Below are positions 1-11,065 of a stretch of 64,000 nucleotides of DNA, in pieces. This stretch comes from Isoetes taiwanensis (Eukaryota > Streptophyta > Lycopodiopsida > Isoetales > Isoetaceae). The translations under genes were made by a program, and so were the position numbers. The first letter of the stretch is position 1. Each line of letters opens with the position of its first letter. The notes under the pieces are model-generated. The model made no database searches and was not told where the DNA came from. It saw nothing but the letters and a program-made list of their open reading frames with translations. The stretch is from assembly GCA_021234155.1 (NCBI GenBank), contig JAJEKV010000001.1:25531189-25595188 (forward strand). Reading direction: 5' to 3'.

Positions 1-173
1 TGAACGGGATCTTTGCTGGTGTCGGATCTGTGCCTGAACCACCTGGAGCAAGGAGAGTCTATGATTAACAATTACGGTGCCATTAGTCAAAACGAAGAAA
101 AGAATGGTGAAATCAAATTACAATAGAGAACATTCATTCCATATAACGGCATCCAATCACGCGAAAAGTAGTC

Positions 174-450
174 TTTCTCGACTCGCGAGTCGAGAAAGGC
201 CCGGAAAAGTCAAAGTACAATCATTCCCATTAGAATATGGTTGCATCCAATCACACATGGAAGCATACAAATGGTTGCGTCAATGAGACAAGCAGTGCCT
301 TTCTTGACTCGCGAGTCGAGAAAGGCCCAGGAAACCCAATGTACAACCATTATCATAATAGATTATGGCTGCATCCAGTCACACAAACAAACATACAAAT
401 GGTTTCATCAACAGGACAAGCATGTCTTTCTCGACTCGCGAGTCGAGAAA
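174..450. repeat. Three-unit minisatellite punctuated by a 24-bp perfect palindrome
   Basis: Palindromes sit at 174-197, 300-323 (one mismatch) and 427-450. Each arm reads TTTCTCGACTCG and is followed directly by its reverse complement. The spacing is 126-127 bp and the spacers are related: each has a GCATCCAATCACAC-like stretch, then ATACAAATGG, then an ACAAGCA-type end. So the unit is palindrome plus about 103 bp, repeated with divergence. It lies just 3' of the stop codon (554) of the minus-strand gene, in its probable 3' UTR or downstream flank. No reading frame here looks real. Function is unknown. Confidence 0.85.
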
Positions 451-553
451 GCCAGCGAAAACTCAATATACATGTATATTCATTACAAAACATAGTACAT
501 TTCTTCACGTTTCTTTACAATATTCACACAATTTGACTATCTGAAAGCGGAGG

Positions 554-3500
554 TCACTCTTCTTGATCACCAAAATATTTGTCGTCCATAGCTTTCATGA
601 TCGCTACTCTGCTCGGATCGGGTTCCTTGAGGCTCGGATAGTTCGTAATCACATCGGCCACAAGAATGGCAAAGAGGGATTCCGCCAAGACAGGACAAAG
701 TCCGAAAGACAGCCACTATCCGTCTCATACTCTTCTGGTCGATAAGTCTTAGCAATGATTGTATTTTGCGAGTTATGATAGCACTTGTAGGCGGAGTCAT
801 CTATGATCAGCGTGTTGTGTTTGCCAAAGTCCGGGAATTGTTCATAAACCCTGTCCAGCCTTTTCACCATAATATGCTTCCCCTTTGTGATGGCTGGATC
901 GAGGTCTGACACATGCTCGACCCTTTCGCTTCCCCAAACAAACTTGAACTTCAAAACTGGAAGGCCGAGAACACCAAGAACATTGACAATATTTTTCTTT
1001 GCCATACAAGACCATATGGCCACTTCGAATCCCCGTTCCAGGCACCATTTAACAATTTCCTTTGCTCTAGGCCTCGGATACACGATTTTATGCTCCGTTT
1101 TCGTCGGGATCTGCGAGGTGTTAAGCTCAGGGACGTCTTTATCGTGGTATACTGCAGCTAATACTCCATTGACGTCAAATATTACAAGCTTGGTTGGACC
1201 AGCTGGATCCCAGTTGGAGTTTGGCTCTGACCATATTTCCGGTTCATCGGGATCCATATGCGGGATCATTATTTTGTCAGCTCCTTTCTGGCTGCCCGCA
1301 ATGTCTTCTTGCTCTTGATTGTCTTTGGGGAGTGCATTGTCCTCCTCGCGACGTGAACCGCCACTAGATATTGTCAATGATCCGGAGTCGTTGACTTCGA
1401 TCTCCCTGAAATGATGAGAGATGTCAGATAGGAAACGAGTTTTCTCGACTCGCGAGTCGAGAATGGAAAAAAAAGTTAGTCCAGAAAGGTTTCTCGACTC
1501 GCGAGTCGAGAAACACCGAGAGAGCAAAGTGAACTCACCTCAATCTCAGATTCTCAAGAATTTGTTCCGCAGCATTCTGGTCTAAACCTTCGACATTCTC
1601 TTCTCCGTCATGTTTCTCTCCTTCGCTCTCAGGTTTGTCTTCGTCATCATCGTCCTTACTGCTTCCATTTGTCTTCCTCCCTTTGAAATGCTCATGAAGC
1701 AGATCCAGGTATGACTGAATGGTTTCAACCATGTCCTTATTTCCAACCACGGATATAGGTTTCATTCCATAAAGCATAGCCCCCTGAGAGAACAGGCCAT
1801 TCATGTACCACTCGCATACAATTTGATCTTCCTCGACCAAGCTGGTTATGAAGTACTTGATAACTCTTGGCCGGATAGGAATTCTATGTATAGGACCTGT
1901 CGCACCATCATTGCTGACTTTGTCCATCGATGGCACATCCTCCATAAATCTGCCGCCCTTCCAGGGTTCCATCTGCTCTTGAGAAATCATGAACCTGTCG
2001 AGATAATGATGTTCGCTAGACCACCACTTGTCCAGGTCTACAGCCGATCTTGAAACCAAAACCAAAACTATATTGGCAAAGCTTGGTGCCTTCGGCAAGC
2101 CAAGTCTACACTCATGTTCAAGTTCGTATATGGAGTACAAGATCTTGTTGGTGAAGTTAATATCAGCTGCCCATTGGGAGACAGCAGTTGTCTGATTGCC
2201 CGGCATGCAAAAGACAAGGAAACTGAAAGTATCCAGGTCGGTCATGTCCAGACACGTCTTGTATACCACTGCTCTATGTCAGCTTTGTCATAAAAAAGGG
2301 TGGGGTCTTTGATCTTGTTGATGACAAATAGTTCCACGGGCCCAGGTGCCAGTTCCAGACCACCAAATCCCTTGTGTCCCAATGTTATCAGAAATGGAGG
2401 GGAGCTATCATCGGCCTTAAATGGGACCACCCCGAATCCAAGCTTCCTCTTCAGAATTGCCATAGCACGTTCAGGGAAGGGAAGGGTTTTGACGTTACGC
2501 TTTAGCTTGGTGTTGATGTAGGGTTGACATAGACGGTTCAATTCCTTCATGTCTTCCTCATCAAGGGCAGCCTTTTCCTTGTAATAATCAAAGTCATGGT
2601 ATTCATTGGAAGCAACATTGCAGAACTCCGTGATGCCTTCTTCCAACGCACGCCGTCTCTTTAGGACTGTGGCATAATCCTTTGCGTCCTGCATTTTTGA
2701 GCTTCTACTTTTCCTTAGCAGGATTGTTCCATCCAGGATTCTGCCCTGTAGATCAAGCGTTTCCTTGTCGGTCAGGCCCTGTATCCTTTTCATAAATTGC
2801 CTGTCGAACAACTTTGGGTCCGGCCTGCATGGAAATTCTCCATTGCTGTCCTTCAGCTTGCCTCTTGTCCATTGAGCCCATATCTCAGTCCATTTCTCCC
2901 AGACCGCATCAGTGCTAAGAATGAGGTCATATTGGTCTGAGAGAGACTCCCTGCCCTTTCTTGGTGTTCTCTTCTTCTTTTCCTCTTCATCCTCCCCCTC
3001 ATCATCTTCCTGGCCTTCCAGCAGAACATATCTGCAGAGTGACTCAAAGGTCTTCCACTTATCCGAGGGAGCCCTGTTTCCTTTAGGACGCTGAGGACAA
3101 CCCAATGCTTTCCACTGTTGCCGAGCGTGTATGATCTGGTCAGGATACGGGCTGCATTCAGTAAATGTCCCAATGTTAGAGCATGGAAGTAAACACTAAA
3201 TAGAAGGATGCAGGGGGTTTCTCGACTCGCGAGTCGAGAATACCCACAAGGAGAGGAGAAAACATAGGAGAGTCAAGGCCAGAGCGAAAGCATCGTGCAT
3301 TCCCAAATCTTTGCTTTCACGCCTCTTCGAAATATAAACTAAGCGACATTGCCCGAAGAGGCGGGGAAAGAAAGATTGGAAAAGCTCGATGCTTTTGCTC
3401 TTCAGCCATTAATCCCCAATGTTCTCTCTTTTACCCTTGGGTTTCTCGACTTGCGAGTCGAGAAAGTGAGAGGTTTCTATTCAAGGGACTTTCTTCTCGA

Positions 3501-5265
3501 CTCGTGAGTCGAGAATACCCTCGGGAGAGGAGAGAACATGGTGCGAGAGTGAAGGCCAGAGTGAAAGCACCGCTCATTCCCAAATCCTTTCTTGCCGCGC
3601 CTCTTCGAACGATGCAACTTAGAATAGAAACTAAGCGACATTGCCCAAAGAGGCCGAGGAAGAAAGGATGGGAAGGCTCGATGCTTTCAGTCGTCGACCA
3701 TTGATCTCGAATGTTCTTTACCGCCCCGGGGTTTCTCGACTCGCGAGTCGAGAAAGTCCCTTTAATGTCTAATTTCCTTTTACTTAAGTGGGTTTTCTCG
3801 ACTCGCGAGTCGAGAAAGCTCCGCATCCTTTGATTTTTCTGTGTTCCCCTGGCTTTCTCGACTCGCGAGTCGAGAAACCCCAGTGAAAATCCGGAAATGA
3901 TAGGATGCTAGGGCTTTCTCGACTCGCGAGTCGGGAAACCACCGAATCAGAGAGTTATTTACCTTATGTAGCTGGCACTCGCTGCTATTGTGTTCTGGCA
4001 GTGGCTAATGCTGGCCAGCTCGGTTGCTGGCGTCTCCGCTGAAAGAACTCTGCACTCTCGCTTGGCATATCTATCCTTGATCCTTTGCGGCACCTCCTTC
4101 TCCGTCTGCAATACTTGCGCTGCCCTCACTGAATGCTGACCGTCTACTACCCAGAACCGGACGTCTTTTCCCTTCAGGTCTTCCTCAGACTTCCAGCTGA
4201 ACAACTGACCGGTCGATCTGCTGAAAGGTATGACATCCGCAGGCATTGGATCTGCAACAGGATGTCGCACCATCAGGTTCAGAATCTCCAGCATGTGTGC
4301 TGGATTAAATTCCCTGTGGTTGAACAAGACGGCTTCTCCGGTGCAAACCTTCAGGCGTCTGATGTCCAGCAGCAGCTTGTGTGATATTCCCAACGGATAA
4401 TACTGAGCCAGCCGCTCCATTTTCTGTGCCCCTCTCTGTGAAATCCTGATCTGCTCATCTGGATCCATTAATGGGGAGTCGACCATATCTTCGTCTGCTT
4501 CATCATCTGATTCCTCTCGTGTGATGTCATCTGCATCTGAGGTCCTGTCCGGAGATTTTTCTTTATGAACCACAACTTCCCTTGTAACTGCCGAGTGCTG
4601 TAGAGTCTTCAGCACACTGGAAGTGAAGCTCCCCGTGTTGAACAGTTTTTCCCTGACTCTGGAAATCTCCATTCCAAGCTCCCTGGATGTTAGGGTTCCG
4701 GCCTCCTTCATCCTTTCCAGATCCTTCCACCCAAGGTTTTGACAGTTTAAAGGCGCCGGCCTTTTGTCGGTGCCCTTCGCCTTGCTCATTGAAGAGTGAG
4801 AATAATTTGAAACTGATAATTTCTTCGTGTGGTAGAACTTACTCTTCTGGCAGTCTTCCACATACATTGTTAGATGCTTCGAATCTGGCGCAGAGACGGA
4901 GAGCACAACGCCGACCTTCTTGTACTTGTCTCCGGAGCTCTTCTTATCCCTTTGGTGGAGAAACAGATCTTTCTCCTTCCCACTTGTTGATACCTCGACA
5001 TACCACCAAGAATCTGCTGGTGTGTCAAGAAGCTCTGTCTCCAATCCCTCGATGACGAAGAACGGAGTTCGGCCAGTGATCACTAGTGAGTCCGTGGTGA
5101 ATGCTGCACTTCCAAAGGATGGATCAGTAAAGGTATTCCAAGCAAAGAAAAAACCTCAGAGCTCACCGAGCTTTTGTCTTTTCCTCTTGCTTTTTTGCCG
5201 CTAGAACCGACTTCCCGCTCCGGCCTTTCTTGGGCCGGAGTCGTCATGTCTGTATGCCCCCGCAT
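554..5265 (-). CDS. Spliced multidomain gene: ParB-like domain, DNA-methyltransferase-like region, FCP1/HAD-like domain
   Basis: I infer one gene from collinear minus-strand exons. Exon 1 starts at ATG 5265 (MRGHTDM) and has a good donor at 5166/5165. Exon 2 ends at 3963 (AG|GTAAAT); exon 3 runs 3151-1539 (AG|GTGAGT donor); exon 4 runs 1405-554 after TTTCAG. The 3962 and 1538 junctions keep phase. Exon 2 contains VVDGQHSVRAAQVL, like the ParB/DGQHR core, near 4120-4160. Exon 3 has LVFCMPGNQ and then QIVCEWYMNGLFSQGAML, which resembles the FxGxG SAM-binding part of beta-class DNA methyltransferases; no DPPY-type catalytic motif is seen. Exon 4 has LVIFDVNGVL and LIIDDSAYK, like plant FCP1/HAD proteins whose DxD is DxN. 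Acidic linkers lie at 1600-1680 and 2970-3010. Apparent frame breaks lie near 5130-5150, 2255-2270 and 690-700; the last is needed to reach the good C-terminus ending FGDQEE. The 5150 break may instead be a short intron. Activity is unproven. Confidence 0.6.
1406..1538 (-). other. Short intron carrying two palindromes
   Basis: The intron is 133 bp, with donor GTGAGT at 1538 and acceptor TTTCAG ending at 1406; the phase is preserved (codon AG|G). It holds palindrome copies at 1441-1464 and 1490-1513, which together are over a third of its length. In the pre-mRNA each copy can fold into an 11-12 bp stem with almost no loop. Confidence 0.75.
3152..3962 (-). repeat. 811-bp intron with seven palindromes and an internal tandem duplication
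   Basis: The donor is AG|GTAAAT at 3962/3961 and the acceptor is TGAATGCAG ending at 3152; the joined codon is AG|C. Palindrome copies lie near 3218-3240, 3442-3465, 3493-3514, 3732-3755, 3794-3817, 3854-3877 and 3915-3938. The two spacers 3241-3441 and 3515-3731 are diverged copies of each other: both contain GGAGAGGAGA, AGGCCAGAG, CATTCCCAAATC, CGCCTCTTCGAA and AAACTAAGCGACATTGCC. Each copy is bounded by palindromes, so the palindromes mark the duplication edges. Confidence 0.8.
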
Positions 5266-5399
5266 CTTCTTCCTGCTCGAACCCTTCTGTAAATTAAGCC
5301 TCCTCCGCGCGTTGGAGGTTTTAGGACTGCAAGTAAAAAAGGTCGGGCGTGTTCTTAAATTTGATTTAAGGACATACAATCATTTAAGAAAAAAAGCGG

Positions 5400-5644
5400 G
5401 CTAAGGATACAAAGACGGTTTTAGCCCGCCCAAACACCATTTCAAAATTGAATCACATCCAGGGACTTAGTGAGCGCAGTGTAGCTTATCTTCACTGCGG
5501 CATTGGCGACTTAGAGTTGGGAGGCGAGCATCGACCGTAGTTTACTTCCTGAATGGCGCACGACGCTGGGAAGCTCCTCACAAAGTAGCTTTGCTCGTGT
5601 ATTTTTCTAACCGCCTTATTGCAAGTAGTTGATTTGATCGATGA
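5400..5644. other. Intergenic, possible promoter side of the 554-5265 gene
   Basis: The sequence between the divergent minus-strand gene and the plus-strand transposon-like exon holds no reading frame I trust and no clear TATA box. It would contain the 5' UTR and promoter of the minus-strand gene. Confidence 0.3.
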
Positions 5645-5856
5645 GCACGGAGCTAAGGTAGCAAGCGAGAGGAGCCGCTGTGCACGGAATGCTACACTGC
5701 AGCGCCATGGAACGGGGATACACAAGAATCGCATTGATACAAGTGTTAGATGCGAATGCACTCTTGATGAGACCGACAGAAGAAGCAAAGACTCTCGGTG
5801 AAGCTGCGGGATCTGTCATACAATGGCCCAAGGAATTACTGCCTGAAGAGGTGAGT
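5645..5856 (+). pseudogene. Exon fragment of a plant transposon-like protein (WP-motif domain)
   Basis: The frame from about 5680 reads VLDANALLMRPTEEAKTLGE followed by AAGSVIQWPKELLPEE, and then a splice-donor-like GTGAGT at about 5850. The pattern of a valine-rich strand, a proline/threonine stretch, TLGEAxG and a WP pair recalls a domain common in plant En/Spm-type transposon proteins (DUF8039-like, named from memory). A comparable stretch ending in RWP starts the 8.8-kb element. The upstream part is frame-broken and no downstream exon was found, so this is a relic. It points away from the 554-5265 gene. Confidence 0.4.
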
Positions 5857-6118
5857 TTCAGAGATGCCTGTTATTTTGTGTGTAGAACATGCCGTCCGTG
5901 CTTAGATCATGGGACTGCTCATAAGCTCGACGGATTTAATGTTTCCTTGTCGAGCATTTTTCAGCTTTGAGAGATGAATTACTCTCTGGGTTGAGATGCC
6001 TAAACACGAAACAATGGATCGGGGGTAAACGTGAACAGTTCAGTTTTAGGTGTGTTCTTTCTTGGAATGTTTTCTTCGAATGTTGTATATAGATCAGGCT
6101 AGGTCTAAGGCCCCTCCT

Positions 6119-7565
6119 GTGGTTAGTCGGAGAGGCCTCCACCCAGTCGGAACCACTCCTCTTCGCAATATTCGAGGAAGATGGTTCGAAGGAGAGTGGC
6201 TCAGACATGCTAGAGGCACTTGGGACTAAAAACAGGAGAATACAAAATGCTTAGTTGTAGAGGCCTGTGCTAAGACCCAAAGGCCTGCAGACAGTCAGGG
6301 CCACTTCCCTTCGCAATATTCGAGCAATATAGTTTGAAGGAGAGTGGCTCGGAATCTCTGCGGTTTGGACAATGCAGGGCCGGGCATTGCTATGTGGGCG
6401 GGCTAAAGGGATTCTCGACTTGGCGAGTCGAGAATGCAAGTGTTAACTTCTGTATGCATTCTCGACTTCGCAAGTCGAGAATGCGAACAGCCAGTTCGGG
6501 CTTCGGTGTTTCCACGTGGTTAGTTGTAGAGGCCTCCACCCGGTCCGAGCCCCTCCCTTTGCAATATTCGGCGGATGGTTCGAAGGAGAGTGGCTCGGCG
6601 GATTGAGGCCGCTTCGCGACCATACCAGGGAGAATTGGGCTGGCTAAGGGATTCTCGACTTGCAAATTCGAGAATGCAAATGTTAACTTCCTGTGCATTA
6701 TCGACTGCATGAAGTCGAGAATGCCATAATATCGAGAACTCCAGATAGTACACATGGAGTGCTGGCTGGTTTAAAGGCATTCTCGGCTTCATGAGCGAAA
6801 TCTGGAACAGCTTTCTTGTGGTTTCCACGTGGTTAGTTGTAGAGGCCTCCCACCGGTCCAGAGCCCCTCCCTTCGCAATATTCGACGAAGATGGTTCAAG
6901 GAGAGTGGCTCTGACTGGGTGGAGGCCACTGCACCATACACGGAGAATTGGTCGGTTAAACAATTCTCGACTTGCGTCGATGAGAATGCAAGTGTTGGTT
7001 TGTTTGCCCCATTCTCGACTCATGCAAGTCGAGAATGCCTTAGCCATCGAAACTCGGATAGTACACATGGAGTGCGGCTGGTTAGGGCATTCTCGACTTC
7101 ATGAGCCGAGAATGCGCATGCCAGCTCGCGGGTTTCCCCGGGTTAGTTGTAGAGGCCTCCACCCAGTCCGAGCCCATCCCCTTCGCAATATTCGACGAAG
7201 ATGGTTCGAAGGAGACGGTCTCTGACTGGGTAGAGGCCACTGCGACCATACACAGGAGAATTGGCTGGCTAAGAATTGGCTGCGACCGTGTGTGTGTGAG
7301 ATTAGCGGGTGTTGTCGACAGGTTAGAGGCATTGGCTAGGTATGACATTCTCAACTCGCGAGTCGAGAATGCAAGAATGGCGTTATTCTCGACTGGTGAG
7401 TCGGAAATCCCTCAACCAGCCAACAATCCAGAGTGTACATTCCCTGTTCTCGCCTCGCGAGTCGAGACATTCTCGACTCGCGAGTCGAGAATAAGGCCTG
7501 TACTTTCTTGATTGTTGGCAAGCTGAGGGATTCCCGACTCGCCAGTTGAGAAAGCCGGGTTCCCT
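6119..7565. repeat. Composite repeat field: about 5 GTAGAGGCCTCCACC units with about 13 variant palindromes
   Basis: A unit containing TTAGTTGTAGAGGCCTCCAC, CAATATTCGACGAAGATGG and GAAGGAGAGTGGCTC recurs near 6119-6210, 6258-6350, 6522-6605, 6830-6925 and 7142-7245. Between units lie inverted repeats with arms ATTCTCGACT and AGTCGAGAAT around variable centres (near 6411, 6460, 6651, 6698, 6779, 6962, 7011, 7088, 7346, 7385, 7446, 7468 and 7530). The arms match those of the palindromes inside the neighbouring gene, but here the centres vary (TGGCG, TCGCA, CATG). No coding sequence is credible. Confidence 0.8.
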
Positions 7566-8519
7566 TCTGCACCTCTCCTGCAAAGGAGGATATGCTGTGA
7601 GTGAAATTTTCAATCTATATTGTAATTCCTATTTTAAGTTTCTGTAAAGCAATTTCATGCATAGTTATGTTCTTTTATGAATCATAGACAGTTCTCTTAC
7701 TGTTATGCAATACTTTTCTTCCTATCTCTCAGGATTCCTAAGTCGGGTGCTTGCCACTACTATTAGCATCTAAGAACACTGATGCCTGTACAAGGTATTC
7801 AAGTAAACAACAACTAAACACAAGAAAGCACAAACAGAAAGCAAATCAAAAGGAAAGCAGTGAAGCAGCTTTGAAACAGCAGACAAATGAGAAAATATTA
7901 AGAAAAAAAATACCTGGGAGATTTGTTGGATGAGGAGGAAGCTGCAGAGTTCGATTCCATTTTGCTACTGAAGCGTTTAAAAGCGAGAGTAAGGATTTGT
8001 CGGGCTGGAAAATGTATCGGGGTATATAAAGAGGCTCTAAAAAATAATAGGAGCAAAACACGAGAGTAAAGGAATTGCAAAAAAAACAATAAACAAGCAA
8101 AGATAAGAATATAAAAACTTACGTAAAAGGTTTCTCACTTCCTTCTTAGGAAGTACTTTCTGCTGGCTAACTCAAATTGAGCCAAAACCTCGTCGCTGGA
8201 TGCGTCGCGATCCGTCGACCACGCCTGATCATAAGATTGCTTCGAAATGCGAGAGTCGATCGAGCGCCAAAAGCGAACAGGGGAACAGTGGTTGCGGAGT
8301 CGAACAAGGGAAGACAAAGAGGAATGGAAGGAATAGGGGTCGCGGGAGAAGAGGTAGAGGGTGCAGTTATTTCTGGCTGCACCCTCGAACCTCGAAAAAG
8401 TGGCATTTATGACACTCCTAGAGTCACGTGTGTGGCATGCCATCCGTGACCTGGATTGCTGACGTGGCCATGTCAGATGTCGCTGATGAAGTGCCACGTC
8501 AGCACAGTCATGAATTCGG
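7566..8519. other. Non-coding stretch, nothing recognised
   Basis: I see no conserved protein motif. A short run with ACGTGGC-type and TGCCACGTC words near 8460-8505 is compatible with plant ACGT-core elements, but the context gives no gene to attach it to. Confidence 0.3.
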
Positions 8520-8720
8520 GGAAGCCAATGTTTTAATGGTTATAATGTTTTAATGCTTTTTAATGGTTAATGTTAAATGTTTTAATGTTAAATGTTAGTG
8601 TTAAAAGTTTTAATCTTTTTAATAATGTTTTAATGCTTCTTAATGGTTAATGTTAGCCAAGATTTCAATGGTTTTTAATGGTTATATGGTTTCTAATGGT
8701 TATATGGCTATAGTGCTCAT
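8520..8720. repeat. Degenerate TTAATG/TTTTAATG simple repeat
   Basis: An AT-rich run dominated by TTAATGGTTA, GTTTTAATG and TTAATGTTAAATG words, immediately before the DUF7869-like element. Confidence 0.7.
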
Positions 8721-8777
8721 TCATATATGGTTGTATGTGGTTTTAATGTGTGCTCTTTCATTCAGGGAGCATGTGAG

Positions 8778-11065
8778 ATGAGCAAAATGGAGCCAAGGAA
8801 GCCCAGCATAGGCCATTGCCCTAGGCTCCAATGGAGGAAGATGGGTTGCTTGTTGTTGCACCCTTGCAACGAGACGGTATTTGCAGAGGGCATAATAACT
8901 GCAGTTGATCCTTTTGATAGTGTGAATGATGAAAGGCTGGGAGATGATCATCTTGGAGTTGGCATTGTGAAGCTTCTTATCGAAGTTGATACAATCATGT
9001 CCCAGGGAAGCTCTAGTGATTGCATTGTGTGCTCTGGGTTGCTGGAGTCCCAAAGTCAGTCGAGATGGCCAATTAGATATATTACACACAAGAATGGTGA
9101 TAGTCTGGAATGCCCTACTGAACTACATACCCCAAGGCCCACCCAAGGCCATGTGGAAGATTTGGTGGTCGATGAGCATCCTTTGATCACAAGGAAGAGA
9201 CGCTATGTTTTTCATAAAAGGCATCCACGGGTGCCCAAGAGGCCTAGAAGTGACAAATATTTAGAAAGGATGGAAAGTATGGCCCCAACCAAAGAAAACC
9301 TAGAGGCAATTAGGGGACAAGAGTGTTGCAACCTAGATTGCACAGTGCAGTACAGTGTGGATGACCTCGTGCAGATAAGGTCCCAATACATTGGACAGCT
9401 TCAAAAAGATAGGATTAATTTCATCTACTCCTTGTGTAGGAATTCCAGCTATGATGAAAACACAGGAAGGCTACTATATCAATTGAGGGGCATGAAGGTA
9501 TGTATGAGAGCATTGAGATGGATTCTTGGGGTGAGCAAGTCTTCATTCTACGATCTTCTGGGAGCAGGTTAGAAAAGGGCACAGTTTGTTCCAACATGGT
9601 AATGCACTCACTTTGAAACCTAGAGCAAATACTCTCAAGGCCATTGCAGTCTTCGAGAGCTTTGTGAGATACATGTCTCAATCTATGCCCCACAAGTCGA
9701 AGGTGAACGAGCACGGTGTGCGAGTGGTGCAAAGGGTGTTGCCACAACACTATATCCAAAAGGAGTGCCTTAAAGAGGTCAACTCCATCCTAGAAACTAC
9801 TGGAGGTAGGCCTCTTTCTCAATCACATTTCAGCAAGTTATGGAGCACTCACTTCTCAGACGTGAGTGTCCTGCAACACATGCCATTCTCAAAGTGCAAC
9901 ACTTGCATTCAACTCAAGGATACACTTGCATCAACTGCAATAGAGAAAGAAAGAATGGCAATTAGGGAGCAGATCACCAAAGGGACCAAATATCATGTAG
10001 ACAGGTTGTATTGGCAAAGGTTTGGACAAATTTTTGTGTATAATTCATGATAAGATGGACCAACACAAGACTTTCTTGCCAAAGCTAGATCCTTTACCCA
10101 AGCGTTGTCAAAACGCTTTTCAGATGAAAGTAAGTCTGGCGGGTGTCTTAACACATGGTCATGGAACTGGAACATATGGTCATTTTGTGCTTGATCTATG
10201 GAGGGATGATCCAAACTTCCATGTGAGCTCTATTTTCAAGTGCTTGAGAACACTAGAGAAAGGATCGATAGAAGGGAGGAGGTATTCCCCTTCAAAGACC
10301 CATTTTGAGGCTTTGATGGATGATCAACCGCTTTGTTACCAAAGGCGGATAAAAAGCTCACATCCAAGGTGTCTAGTGAATCAAGGAGGACTTGGGATGA
10401 TTTCCCCTTACTTGAGAAACCACCGCCGAGAGGAGCTATGTGTTCAATTGGACAACCTGTTGGAAAGAAAACAAGAATAGATGGATGTTTGGGGCAATGT
10501 CATACTTGACAAAGAAGTGGGAGTATTCAAAGTTGTGAAAGTGGGATTCATGATGGTTGGGCATACGCATGATGATATAGATGGATTCTTTGGAACTTTC
10601 TCCACCAAGCTCAAGAGAGAAAACGTGACTAGTCTCCCTGAACTAATGGATGTGTTTGAGAGCTGCATTGACCCCAACCCAATGGCTTTCTTGATGGATG
10701 AGATTGCAAATTGGAAATCATTCGTAGAGGGATACTTGCTAGATGGTAAGGACCAGTTGACAGGACACACAAAGCCACTTCAGTTCAAGTTTTGGGTTAG
10801 GGATGGAATACCAATCATGCAATATAAGTGGAGACCAGGTGACAAGCTGTGGATGCCTGTACAAGGAATCGAGTTGTGGCAAAGGGGTGCTGCTGGTGAA
10901 GTTCTCATTCCTAAAGGGCAGCCAAAACCACTACCTCCCTTCAAGACTGTCAAAGACTCTAGCCAACTAAAGCACAATTTCATTATATATGGACTTTTTG
11001 CAAGTCCATATGTGTCTCAAATGGTAGCTAATGTTAAGAATACAGAGTTCCTAGGAGCAAAATAA
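8778..11065 (+). pseudogene. Broken DUF7869-like transposon-derived gene
   Basis: Reading from ATG 8778 (MSKMEPRKPS, after an acceptor-like TTCATTCAG), the first block contains GCLLLHP, TAVDPF and RWPIRYI, like the N-terminal domain of plant transposon proteins, then basic KRRYVFHKRHPR. It breaks at 9570 (single-base shift). The second block (about 9571-10030) includes PLSQSHFSKLW and CNTCIQLKDTL. A second shift near 10020 leads to IIHDKMDQHKTFLPK and LTHGHGTGTYGHF; an in-frame TAG lies at 10478-10480; then comes VGHTHDDIDGFFGTFSTKL and a C-terminus ending at 11065. The HDxMDQHKT and GHTHxDID motifs are what I associate from memory with DUF7869 and may be acidic residues of an RNase-H/DDE-like fold. 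At least two shifts and one stop make it non-functional as read. I saw no terminal inverted repeats. Confidence 0.65.

Noticed and set aside
174-450. Regularly spaced palindromes resembling a CRISPR array
   Set aside because: The spacers are related to each other, the genome is eukaryotic, only three units exist and no cas gene is present; this is a minisatellite.
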